Shown here piece after piece: positions 1-6,214 of a DNA stretch of 8,768 nt. Within the stretch, counting starts at the first letter, position 1. The number at the start of each line of letters is the position of its first letter. The notes beneath the pieces were generated by a model that worked only from the letters and a program-made list of their open reading frames with translations, was not told the DNA's origin and made no database searches. The DNA comes from Bacteroidetes/Chlorobi group bacterium ChocPot_Mid (lineage in GTDB: Bacteria; Bacteroidota; Ignavibacteria; Kapaibacteriales; UBA2268). The stretch covers positions 1 to 8,768 of the forward strand of contig RCNQ01000010.1 of the NCBI GenBank assembly GCA_003731675.1, in the 5' to 3' direction. The position numbers and the translations under genes were made by a program.

Positions 1-321
1 GCTATATTCATCTGCATATTTGCTCATAATAAATGCCGCACTCAAAGCCAGACAAGGTGCTGTGTTGCGTTTATATGGTTCGGCTATTACATTTTCAGGT
101 GGTAACTCAACTAATTCATTCCGTATCGGTTCGAGAAGTATTTCACTTGTTATTATAAAAATATCATCTGTTGAAATTAAACTGCTTATTCTTTCTATGC
201 TTTCCTTCAGCATTGTTTTGTCCGTCAGCAGTGAGAGTAATTGCTTGGGCCTTCTTTTTCTGCTGAGAGGCCAAAATCTTTCACCAGACCCACCTGCCAT
301 TATTACAACACATCGTTTCAT
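1..321 (-). CDS. manC: Mannose-1-phosphate guanylyltransferase, N-terminal part (cut by window edge)
   Basis: This enzyme makes GDP-mannose from mannose-1-phosphate and GTP in the cytoplasm, feeding polysaccharide and glycan synthesis. The 107 visible residues, read leftwards from ATG at 321, are the start of the nucleotidyltransferase domain. The signature loop GGSGERFWPLSR (residues 10-21) is followed by PKQ at 25-27, the usual nucleotide-binding segment and lysine. EPYKRNTAP at 81-89 matches the conserved EPxxRNTAP sugar-phosphate region that separates GDP-mannose pyrophosphorylases from most other sugar nucleotidyltransferases. The rest of the gene, expected to total about 350 residues, lies left of base 1. 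No Shine-Dalgarno precedes the ATG, only an A-rich leader, which is normal for Bacteroidota-like bacteria. The family is secure; whether a C-terminal isomerase domain is present cannot be seen. Confidence 0.93.
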   Translation of the reverse strand, partial: MKRCVVIMAGGSGERFWPLSRKRRPKQLLSLLTDKTMLKESIERISSLISTDDIFIITSEILLEPIRNELVELPPENVIAEPYKRNTAPCLALSAAFIMSKYADEYS

Positions 322-353
322 TTTTTATTCCAGTTAAATTAAAATATAAATTA

Positions 354-388
354 CAAATATAAGAAAGATTTATTTTTAAAAGCCCAAA
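354..388 (-). promoter_or_regulatory. Bacteroidota-type promoter for the manC-like gene
   Basis: Read on the minus strand, bases 361-354 are TATATTTG, an exact match to the TAnnTTTG -7 element recognised by the Bacteroidota housekeeping sigma factor. A TTTG (388-385) lies 23 bp further upstream, slightly longer than the usual 19-21 bp spacing. The -7 element ends 32 bp before the ATG at 321, leaving a short leader. The match is by eye only and the region is A/T-rich, so a chance match is possible. Confidence 0.5.
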
Positions 389-433
389 CATTCTTCCTTC
401 CTTATACCTTTCAGAATTTTTCAGACAATTAAA

Positions 434-454
434 GATTTAATTTTCAATTAAATC
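434..454. repeat. Perfect 9-bp inverted repeat just upstream of plsY
   Basis: GATTTAATT (434-442) is followed by a 3-base loop TTC and its exact reverse complement AATTAAATC (446-454). The repeat ends 12 bp before the plsY ATG and sits in the 145-bp divergent region shared with the manC-like gene. It could be an operator for a dimeric repressor or a hairpin at the 5' end of the plsY mRNA. It is A/T-rich and carries no T-run on the plus strand, so it is not a convincing terminator. Confidence 0.45.
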
Positions 455-466
455 GTCAAACAAATA

Positions 467-1087
467 ATGATTTATTTTATCGCTATATTGAGTTATCTGA
501 TTGGGGCAATCCCTTTTGCATATATCTTACTCAAAATATATGCAAAAAAGGATATAAGACTTATAGGCTCTGGCAATGTCGGTGCTATGAACAGCTATGA
601 GACAACAGGAAAAAAATGGATAGGTGTCGTTGTTTTCATACTCGATATGCTAAAAGGATTCATTACTGTACTACTGGCTTATTACATCACCGCCAACAAC
701 TTTTGGCTGGTCATTGTTTCTACTATGTTTTCGGTACTCGGTCACAATTATTCCGTATTTCTCAAATTCAAAGGTGGAAGAGGTCTTTCGACTGCTGTTG
801 GTGTTGCCTTGTTAACATTCCCAATAGCCGTTTTACTCTGGGGAATTTTTTGGGCGATAGTTAAATTATTACTTAAAAAAGATTTATTCATTGCAAATAC
901 AATTGCCTCGGTTGCTTCACCATTGGTCTTCTATTTTTTACCCGATAAGCTTATTACATCTTCTTCCATCCTCGATATTCCCGATTTGATTTATATCAAA
1001 TTAGCTGTCATCCTTCTGTGCGTAATTATTTTACTGGCTCATCTTAAACCGCTAATCCAAATTACCAGGAAAAAAGACGCTGAATAA
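467..1087 (+). CDS. plsY: Acyl-phosphate:glycerol-3-phosphate acyltransferase PlsY, divergent motif version
   Basis: PlsY is an integral inner-membrane enzyme that moves an acyl group from acyl-phosphate to glycerol-3-phosphate, the first acylation in bacterial phospholipid synthesis; PlsX normally supplies the donor. The 206-residue length is typical. Several hydrophobic segments are visible (about 2-24, 52-74, 81-90, 110-134, 141-158, 174-191). Motif 1 is GSGNVGAMN (34-42) and motif 2 is GHNYSVFLKFKGGRG (92-106), which fixes the family. Two deviations stand out. The arginine that usually follows motif 1 (SGNPGATNxxR) is Glu45 here, and the C-terminal HRENI-type motif reads HLKPL (192-196), without its Asn. 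It starts at ATG 467 with no Shine-Dalgarno. Its last 26 bp overlap the convergent rhomboid gene. It is probably a distinct PlsY subfamily rather than a dead enzyme, because the reading frame and the phosphate-binding glycines are intact. Confidence 0.93.
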   Translation: MIYFIAILSYLIGAIPFAYILLKIYAKKDIRLIGSGNVGAMNSYETTGKKWIGVVVFILDMLKGFITVLLAYYITANNFWLVIVSTMFSVLGHNYSVFLKFKGGRGLSTAVGVALLTFPIAVLLWGIFWAIVKLLLKKDLFIANTIASVASPLVFYFLPDKLITSSSILDIPDLIYIKLAVILLCVIILLAHLKPLIQITRKKDAE

Positions 1088-1658
1088 ATACATCCCAAGA
1101 ATATGGCACCAATAACAATGTCAAAACAACCCCCGACACTGCTCCCCAATTATGTGCAGAATGATTAATATAATCCATACCCCGTTTTTCCATATAATAC
1201 CCGTAAATAATAAATAACACCCCAAAAACTACTGCAGGCATTGGAATGAAATAAATATAAATTGTACCAAGGGGATTGAATAAAATCGAACTGTAAATTA
1301 TTGCTGAAACTGCACCTGAGGCACCCAATGACCGATAATTATAATTATCTCTTTGCTTATATAATGTCGGCAAATCACTTATTACCATTGATGCAAAATA
1401 AATGATTAAAAAGTTTTCTGTCCCTATCACCATTTCCAACCGCCCTGCAAAGAAATATAAAGACAACATATTAAATGCAAGATGCCATAAATCAGCATGT
1501 ATAAACCCGCTTGTGATTAACGTATACCATCTGTTTTCCCTTCTTACACTATAAGGATGCAATACCAATTTTGCTATTAGAGATGGCCTGACATACAATA
1601 CAAATAAACTGACAAGAATTGTTGAAATTAATATTAAAGTTGATGCCTGTAATCCCAA
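1062..1658 (-). CDS. Rhomboid-family intramembrane serine protease (non-ATG start)
   Basis: Rhomboids cut transmembrane proteins inside the membrane with a Ser-His dyad. Of 198 residues, the catalytic serine is Ser114 in GASGAVSA (112-119). The partner histidine is most likely His169 in HSAHNWGA (166-173), where most bacterial rhomboids have AHLGG. The HxxxN pair of the oxyanion region is His59 and Asn63 in WHLAFNM. About six membrane segments are visible, which is the minimal bacterial rhomboid core. The first 18 residues form a hydrophobic helix. The open frame has no ATG before residue 64, which is already inside the core, so the start must be non-ATG: TTG at 1658 is chosen, and ATT at 1661 is the only alternative before an in-frame stop at 1673. 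The gene lies 34 bp after the lipoprotein gene on the same strand and may be co-transcribed with it. Its 3' end overlaps plsY tail to tail. The substrate is unknown. Confidence 0.9.
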   Translation of the reverse strand: MGLQASTLILISTILVSLFVLYVRPSLIAKLVLHPYSVRRENRWYTLITSGFIHADLWHLAFNMLSLYFFAGRLEMVIGTENFLIIYFASMVISDLPTLYKQRDNYNYRSLGASGAVSAIIYSSILFNPLGTIYIYFIPMPAVVFGVLFIIYGYYMEKRGMDYINHSAHNWGAVSGVVLTLLLVPYSWDVFIQRLFSW

Positions 1659-1692
1659 AATATGTCCCGATTAATAATATTTTAATATCTAT

Positions 1693-2211
1693 TTATCTTT
1701 GAAGTGCTTCAAGTGTAATAACTTCAATCTTCTTGAAATTCCTGTTCTTGTAGTAACTAAATGTATCAAGAATACTATAACTGAATTCACCTGATTTTAA
1801 AAGCCAAACTTGTGGCAAAATCTTAATTTTAATTTTATCTTCATAAGGATGTTTAGACTGTGTACCTCCCATTGTGTATATCTCATAGTAATCTGAGCTG
1901 ACTTTGGCATCATCAAGAACTTTTACTAATTCAGCTGGTTCTTTCACCAATTCCTTACATGAGCATGATGCTTCAATAAATATAACAAATTTATGAACAT
2001 TCGGATTAAAAGTAGTGGCTATATTTTTAGTAACATTAGTATCCGGTTTATATAAATTCCAGTAACCGTTGAACCATTCGTAACCAATTGTATTTTTAAG
2101 TTGCTCTTTAGTCATTTTTACTGCATCCTGCACAGGAACTGTCGGCTCCTGACACGAAAACAAAACAGAACCAATTATCATTGCTATTAGTAAACCAATC
2201 AATTTATTCAT
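1693..2211 (-). CDS. Lipoprotein with possible thioredoxin-like fold, function unknown
   Basis: This is a 172-residue exported protein. A short basic N-terminus and hydrophobic stretch end in the lipobox LFSC, with Cys20 as the expected lipidated residue, so the mature protein should be membrane-anchored. After a linker, residues 74-80 (KFVIFIE) form a likely beta strand followed by ASCSCKEL with Cys83 and Cys85. Later, IKILPQVWLLKSGE (129-142) resembles the cis-proline strand and following turn of thioredoxin folds, with Pro133. Together these suggest a thioredoxin-like domain carrying a CxC pair where CxxC is usual; the fold is inferred, not established. The start is a clear ATG. It sits between an outer-membrane barrel gene (109 bp upstream) and a rhomboid gene (34 bp downstream), an envelope context. 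No family name is recognised. Confidence 0.82.
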   Translation of the reverse strand: MNKLIGLLIAMIIGSVLFSCQEPTVPVQDAVKMTKEQLKNTIGYEWFNGYWNLYKPDTNVTKNIATTFNPNVHKFVIFIEASCSCKELVKEPAELVKVLDDAKVSSDYYEIYTMGGTQSKHPYEDKIKIKILPQVWLLKSGEFSYSILDTFSYYKNRNFKKIEVITLEALQR

Positions 2212-2238
2212 CTGTTACTCCAGCCCATTTTTAATAAT

Positions 2239-2250
2239 CATAATATTATG
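2239..2250. repeat. 12-bp perfect palindrome upstream of the lipoprotein gene
   Basis: CATAATATTATG is its own reverse complement and lies 27 bp upstream of the lipoprotein ATG, inside the likely 5' leader. A second, shorter palindrome ATTTGCAAAT lies at 2279-2288. Either could be an operator, but both are A/T-rich and may be chance. Confidence 0.3.
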
Positions 2251-2283
2251 TAACGCAATTAAGTAAAAAATATTGAAAATTTG

Positions 2284-2315
2284 CAAATACACACTCACTT
2301 CAATCACTCATTCAA
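2284..2315 (-). promoter_or_regulatory. Weak candidate promoter for the lipoprotein-rhomboid pair
   Basis: On the minus strand, bases 2291-2284 read TGTATTTG, one mismatch from the TAnnTTTG -7 element. A TTG at 2315-2313 lies 21 bp upstream, a normal spacing. It would place the start of transcription about 65-70 bp before the lipoprotein ATG. The match is imperfect and the gene could instead be read from dnaJ or the barrel gene. Confidence 0.3.
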
Positions 2316-2320
2316 TAAGA

Positions 2321-3043
2321 TTAAAAAGCAGTTCCCAATGATAACGATAGAAAAAGACCACCAAAATCCTTAATAGGACTATCTTTCACACTTTCAAGCC
2401 CATATCTCCCAAAAGGAATATAGTAATATCTCATATTTATTGACATAAATGCTTTACTCTCTGCTCCAACATTGGCACCAATTCCGATGAAACCTGCAAA
2501 CCTCCCGTATAAATCAGCTTTCCCCATTGCTTTGAAAAAACTATTTTCATAATTAAGATATGGTGCGGCTATTATAAGTGATTCTCCGACACCCAGATTT
2601 ACAAATGGCTGTAAATTATTATGCAATATCTCGCTAAACAAATACCTTTGAATTCCCACTGTCAAAGGAATAATATAAAGACGATTCACTTTTCCTGGAA
2701 TAAAATACATCTGATTTCTATAATCATAAAACTCCATCTCATCTGTATTTCTTGCTCCGGATATATATAAATTTGAAAATACACACCAATCCTTTAAAAA
2801 TTTCCTTTGATAAAACATCCCCAAACCAAAACCATTCCCAGAAAATACAAGGTCCATACCCCAGGCTGTTTTTGTCGTACCTTCTTCTTCAAGATTTGCT
2901 ATCAGAGGTCTTGGTGAAACATAAGTAAATATTGTATCTTTTTTTTCTTCGGGTGGTTCAATTCCCTTAATCTGTGCTATTGCATAAGAGCCAAAGCAAC
3001 AAATCATTAAGGCAATTGTTAATATTTTATATCCAGAATGCAT
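2321..3043 (-). CDS. Predicted outer-membrane beta-barrel protein, function unknown
   Basis: This 240-residue protein has a Sec signal peptide: a basic start (MHSGYK), a hydrophobic core, and likely cleavage at AIA|Q (residues 21-24). The mature part alternates hydrophobic and polar residues with many Gly and aromatic residues (for example GFGLGMFYQRKF and MSINMRYYYIPFGRYG) and ends in SLSLGTAF with a terminal Phe, as expected for an outer-membrane barrel assembled by BamA. The size suggests roughly eight strands; this is inference from pattern, not a family match. The ATG at 3043 is chosen over a TTG one codon upstream. It follows dnaJ by 75 bp on the same strand. No -7/-33 promoter is clear in that gap, so it may be read through from dnaJ. 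It could act as a structural porin-like protein or an envelope stress-linked barrel; the sequence does not decide. Confidence 0.8.
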   Translation of the reverse strand: MHSGYKILTIALMICCFGSYAIAQIKGIEPPEEKKDTIFTYVSPRPLIANLEEEGTTKTAWGMDLVFSGNGFGLGMFYQRKFLKDWCVFSNLYISGARNTDEMEFYDYRNQMYFIPGKVNRLYIIPLTVGIQRYLFSEILHNNLQPFVNLGVGESLIIAAPYLNYENSFFKAMGKADLYGRFAGFIGIGANVGAESKAFMSINMRYYYIPFGRYGLESVKDSPIKDFGGLFLSLSLGTAF

Positions 3044-3118
3044 CAAATTTTCATATAACTGTCTTGTAAATTATTCTTACAATAAATATTACGAATTTTT
3101 TTAAATAATATTATCAAT

Positions 3119-4282
3119 TTAATTAAAAAAGGTCTCCTTCACTTTTTCAAAAAAATCTTTTTCCTTTTGCTTTGCTTTCTTGTCTGGCGAAAAGTTCTTG
3201 TTTTCAGATAATTTCCTTAATATCTGTTTTTCTTCAGAAGTCAGACTCGTCGGAACAAATACATTTACATAAACGAACTGGTCGCCTTTCCCGTGAGAAT
3301 TTAAATGAGGAATTCCCTTATCATGTAGAGTCAGCATTGTCCCGGGTTGAGTTCCTGACGCTATTTTCATCTTCTCATATCCATATAATGTCGGCACTTC
3401 TGTTTCTGTTCCCAAAGCGGCATCTATGAAACTCACAGTTAGATGGTAAATAATATTATCTTCCCTGCGAATAAAGTGTGGATGCTCTTTTTCTTCAATT
3501 ATTACTATTAAATCTCCCGCTTCACCTCCTCGACGCCCTGCATTTCCTTTACCCCGCAATGGCAAATAATTCCCAGATTCTACACCTGCAGGTATATTTA
3601 CCTTGACCTTTTCCTCACCATATAACCTGCCTTCACCGCTACAATTATCACAAAGCTCAGAAATAACCTTCCCGGAACCATTACAATATGGACATGTACT
3701 TATATTCACAAATTGCCCGAACATAGAACGAGACACCTGCCTTATCTCTCCTGAACCCCCACAATTCGAGCAGGTTTTATAACCTGAACCCTCTTTGGCT
3801 CCGCTCCCCCCACAAGTATCACACACTACCTGCTTTTTAATTTTAATTGTCTTCTCCACACCTCTGGCTATTTCTTCAAGTGTCAATGGAAATCTTAGCT
3901 TTATGTCCGAACCCCTTTCTCCCATCGAACGTCGTGAAGAACTTCTCCTGCGTGAACCTCCTCCAAAAAACTCATCAAAGATACTGCCACCGAATATGTC
4001 ACCGAAATTTGAAAATATATCATCAATATTCGTATATGTCCTGAAATCCTGTCCTTGCCTTACCCCTTCGTGCCCAAATCTGTCATAACGTTCTCTTTTG
4101 CTTTGGTCACTTAAAACTTCGTAAGCTTCAGTTGCTTCTTTGAATTTCTCCTCTGCCTCCTTATTATCAGGATTTCTGTCAGGGTGATATTGCAATGCTA
4201 ATTTGCGGTAAGCCCCCTTTATTGTGTTCATATCTGCGTTCCTGTCAACACCTAATATTTCGTAATAATCTCTTTTTGCCAT
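3119..4282 (-). CDS. dnaJ: Chaperone protein DnaJ (type I Hsp40)
   Basis: DnaJ is the cytoplasmic co-chaperone that delivers unfolded clients to DnaK and stimulates its ATPase. All parts of a class I protein are present in 387 residues. The J domain is at 1-70, with the essential HPD at 33-35. A short Gly/Phe region lies at about 75-108. Four zinc-binding CxxCxGxG repeats have cysteines 154/157, 171/174, 197/200 and 211/214. Two C-terminal client-binding domains (about 220-345) and a lysine-rich tail follow. The last zinc repeat is CDNCSGEG, a mild variant. The G/F region ends in an unusual Ser/Arg cluster (residues 110-119). The start is placed at ATG 4282 (MAKRDYYEIL, the usual DnaJ beginning); an in-frame ATG at 4297 would add five residues. 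grpE, dnaK and hrcA are not in the window, and no CIRCE-type heat-shock operator is visible upstream, so its heat regulation is unclear. It may head a leftward operon with the barrel gene. Confidence 0.98.
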   Translation of the reverse strand: MAKRDYYEILGVDRNADMNTIKGAYRKLALQYHPDRNPDNKEAEEKFKEATEAYEVLSDQSKRERYDRFGHEGVRQGQDFRTYTNIDDIFSNFGDIFGGSIFDEFFGGGSRRRSSSRRSMGERGSDIKLRFPLTLEEIARGVEKTIKIKKQVVCDTCGGSGAKEGSGYKTCSNCGGSGEIRQVSRSMFGQFVNISTCPYCNGSGKVISELCDNCSGEGRLYGEEKVKVNIPAGVESGNYLPLRGKGNAGRRGGEAGDLIVIIEEKEHPHFIRREDNIIYHLTVSFIDAALGTETEVPTLYGYEKMKIASGTQPGTMLTLHDKGIPHLNSHGKGDQFVYVNVFVPTSLTSEEKQILRKLSENKNFSPDKKAKQKEKDFFEKVKETFFN

Positions 4283-4437
4283 ATCTTCATTCAACATAAA
4301 ATTCTTATTTCAAACTAATTTTAAATAAACGTTCAAATTGTTTTGAGATTGTTAAATTAATCCTTAATAATTTTAGTCCTCAAAATACTTTTCCTTCAAA
4401 TTCCATTTTTTTTATTATTTTGCAAAAAAATTATTAC

Positions 4438-4442
4438 GAGGT
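4438..4442 (+). promoter_or_regulatory. Shine-Dalgarno deciding the start of the T9SS protein
   Basis: GAGGT lies four bases before ATG 4447, a good Shine-Dalgarno in a window where most genes lack one. It supports ATG 4447 over an in-frame TTG at 4420. The rest of the 164-bp divergent region back to dnaJ is A/T-rich, and I see no exact TAnnTTTG promoter in it on either strand. Confidence 0.6.
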
Positions 4443-4446
4443 AATT

Positions 4447-6168
4447 ATGAAAATTATTATATCTTTATTTATAATTCTATTTTCGAATTTTGCTTTATCG
4501 CAACCAACGATAAAAAACTGCTTTGTTTTTCCTAAGAACAATATTTGGAATACTCCTATTGCTCAATTGCCTGTGCACCCCAAATCATCTGATTATATAA
4601 AAACTATTGGAGCGGGACTTAGTCTTAGAAACGATTTCGGTTCTGGACTTTGGAATGGTGCTCCGATAGGCATTCCTTATGTCTTGGTAGGTTCATATCA
4701 ACAAAAAATAACTGTCAACTTCCAATACTCTGACGAAAGCGATAAGTCAGGATATCCAATCCCTGATAATCCTCCTATTGAAGGTGGAAACGAAAGTACC
4801 GGTGACAGACATATATTAATTATTGACACTAATAATTGTAAATTATATGAATTATATAGTGCATATCAAAATAACGACAAAAGTTGGCGAGCTGGTTCCG
4901 GAGCAATATACGACCTGAATTCAAACAAACTTCGCCCTGAAGGTTGGACTTCTGCAGATGCAGCTGGGTTACCCATTTTCCCTGGCTTAGTTAAATTTGA
5001 TGAAGTTCAATCTGGTGAAATTAATCATATGATTAGATTCACTGTTCCCAAGACTCAAAGAAAATATTTATGGCCTGCAAGACATTATGCTTCTTCCATC
5101 ACAGATGAAAATTATCCGCCAATGGGAATTGTTATGAGACTTAAAAGTTCTTTTAATACCGATAAACTATCTCCACAGGCAAAAGTGATTGCAAATGCAC
5201 TTAAAAAGTACGGAATGATACTTGCCGATAATGGCTCAGCATGGTTTATGAGTGGTGTGCCTGATAATCGTTGGGATATGGATGACCTTTATACTTTAAG
5301 ACAAATTAAGGGCAGTGACTTTGAGGCAGTTGATATTTCGAGTCTTATGGTAGATATTAATTCTGCCGAAGCAAGAAATACATCAAATTCAGTTCCTGTT
5401 ACTTCTATTACATTAAATAAAGACACTGTGAATTTGCTCGTTGGTGATACTACTTCTTTGATTCCAACAGTTCTCCCTGAAAATGCAACCAATAAAAATG
5501 TAATCTGGAACTCAAATAATCCGGAAATAGCTTCTGTAAATTCGAATGGGTTGGTAAATGCTTTAACACCCGGCACAGCAACAATAACAGTTACTACTAT
5601 TGATGGAGGATTTGAAGATTTTTGTTCAATTACTGTCAAAGATAATATCATCAAAGTTACAGGAATAAACCTTGATAAAAACAAAATCATGATTGCAGCA
5701 GGTCATTCCGAACAATTAAACTTCGATATCACACCATCAAATGCTACTGATAAACGTGTAACATGGAGTTCAGACAGACCAGATATAGCAAGTGTCAATG
5801 ATTCAGGTCTTGTAACCGGACATCTCCCTGATAGTACGACTCACATTTATGTTACAACAGTGGACGGCGGATTTTCGGATATATGTGAAGTTAGTGTTAC
5901 GATGGATGTCGGAGTAAATGATAATGATTTTAAATCGGTATTAACTATTTCTCCCAACCCCGCATCAGATTACATCGAATTTAAACTTTCCGAAAGTTCC
6001 AAACTTTCGGAAAGTTATTCTTTTCAAATCTACAACACACTCGGCGTTTGCGTAATGGTAGAACAATCCACCTCCCCTATCCAAAAAATCGATATTTCCC
6101 ATCTGCCAAGTGGAATATATTTTGTTAAATACGGAAATTATACAGAAAATTTTTTGGTGGTGAGATGA
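4447..6168 (+). CDS. Secreted T9SS cargo: unknown N-terminal domain, two Big_2 domains, sorting domain
   Basis: This is a 573-residue exported protein. The signal peptide is at 1-19 (MKIIISLFIILFSNFALSQ). A globular domain at about 22-300 has well-defined, conserved-looking stretches: NNIWNTPI (31-38), GDRHILIID (119-127), RPEGWTSADAAGLPI (163-177), WPARHYAS (209-216), ADNGSAWFMSG (260-270) and RWDMDDL (275-281). I recall similar stretches in uncharacterised secreted proteins but know no function for them. Two bacterial Ig-like (Big_2) domains follow at about 318-397 and 404-484, each with the typical ITL/INL start, NAT, (I/V)W(N/S)S, IASVN and GLV pattern. Residues 498-573 are a T9SS type A sorting domain: ISPNPASDYIEF at the start, then IYNTLG and LPSGIYFVKY, ending FLVVR. 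The protein should cross the outer membrane by T9SS and be anchored or released after cleavage of the sorting domain. It is transcribed divergently from dnaJ. Catalytic or binding role is unknown. Confidence 0.92.
   Translation: MKIIISLFIILFSNFALSQPTIKNCFVFPKNNIWNTPIAQLPVHPKSSDYIKTIGAGLSLRNDFGSGLWNGAPIGIPYVLVGSYQQKITVNFQYSDESDKSGYPIPDNPPIEGGNESTGDRHILIIDTNNCKLYELYSAYQNNDKSWRAGSGAIYDLNSNKLRPEGWTSADAAGLPIFPGLVKFDEVQSGEINHMIRFTVPKTQRKYLWPARHYASSITDENYPPMGIVMRLKSSFNTDKLSPQAKVIANALKKYGMILADNGSAWFMSGVPDNRWDMDDLYTLRQIKGSDFEAVDISSLMVDINSAEARNTSNSVPVTSITLNKDTVNLLVGDTTSLIPTVLPENATNKNVIWNSNNPEIASVNSNGLVNALTPGTATITVTTIDGGFEDFCSITVKDNIIKVTGINLDKNKIMIAAGHSEQLNFDITPSNATDKRVTWSSDRPDIASVNDSGLVTGHLPDSTTHIYVTTVDGGFSDICEVSVTMDVGVNDNDFKSVLTISPNPASDYIEFKLSESSKLSESYSFQIYNTLGVCVMVEQSTSPIQKIDISHLPSGIYFVKYGNYTENFLVVR
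5983..6018 (+). repeat. 18-bp tandem duplication inside the T9SS sorting domain
   Basis: Two adjacent 18-bp units (5983-6000 and 6001-6018) encode KLSESS and KLSESY, residues 513-524. They differ at the ninth base and the last two bases. Because the unit is itself nearly palindromic, the central 15-bp part of the second copy (6002-6016) is also the exact reverse complement of that of the first (5984-5998), so the pair can form a strong hairpin. It keeps the reading frame and adds six residues between the first strand of the sorting domain and the FQIYNTLG strand. Confidence 0.8.
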
Positions 6169-6179
6169 GTATTTAGTAA

Positions 6180-6206
6180 TTTACAAAATAATATTTAACT
6201 TGTAAA
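6180..6206. repeat. 7-bp inverted repeat upstream of the restriction operon
   Basis: TTTACAA (6180-6186) and TTGTAAA (6200-6206) are exact reverse complements separated by 13 bp, a centre-to-centre spacing of two helical turns. The repeat ends 8 bp before the endonuclease ATG and fills most of the 46-bp gap after the T9SS gene. It could be an operator controlling the restriction operon or a weak terminator of the upstream gene. No exact promoter element is visible in the gap. Confidence 0.4.
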
Positions 6207-6213
6207 ATAAAAT
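6203..6213 (+). repeat. 11-bp direct repeat flanking the restriction-modification operon (left copy)
   Basis: TAAAATAAAAT at 6203-6213 recurs at 8685-8695, where it includes the methyltransferase stop codon. The two copies bracket the three restriction-modification genes closely. The sequence is all A/T and low in complexity, so it may be coincidence rather than a target-site duplication or recombination scar. Confidence 0.3.
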
Positions 6214-6214
6214 T

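Noticed and set aside
20..337. Open frame of 105 codons on the plus strand at the left end
   Set aside because: It is antisense to the manC-like gene, whose motifs are unmistakable on the minus strand, and has no recognisable protein features.
616..864. 82-codon open frame inside plsY
   Set aside because: Shifted frame of plsY with an unnatural composition rich in Cys, Arg and Trp.
3047..3118. Rho-independent terminator after dnaJ
   Set aside because: Only short A/T palindromes and A/T runs are present; no G/C-containing stem followed by a T-run.
3795..4088. Open frames on the plus strand opposite dnaJ (also at 3172-3429 and 3847-4044)
   Set aside because: They are antisense to the zinc-finger, C-terminal and J-domain coding parts of dnaJ and carry no domain pattern.
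4283..4446. CIRCE (HrcA) operator or exact Bacteroidota promoter upstream of dnaJ
   Set aside because: No TTAGCACTC/GAGTGCTAA arms are present. The nearest -7 candidate on the minus strand (TTAGTTTG, 4318-4311) has a mismatch and only 15 bp to the next TTTG.
4420..4446. TTG start at 4420 for the T9SS protein
   Set aside because: ATG 4447 has a GAGGT Shine-Dalgarno four bases upstream and begins a clean signal peptide; the extra nine residues would place charged residues before it.
5289..5690. 133-codon open frame on the minus strand inside the T9SS protein gene
   Set aside because: Antisense to the first Big_2 repeat; hydrophobic strings mirror the beta-strand codons of the real gene.
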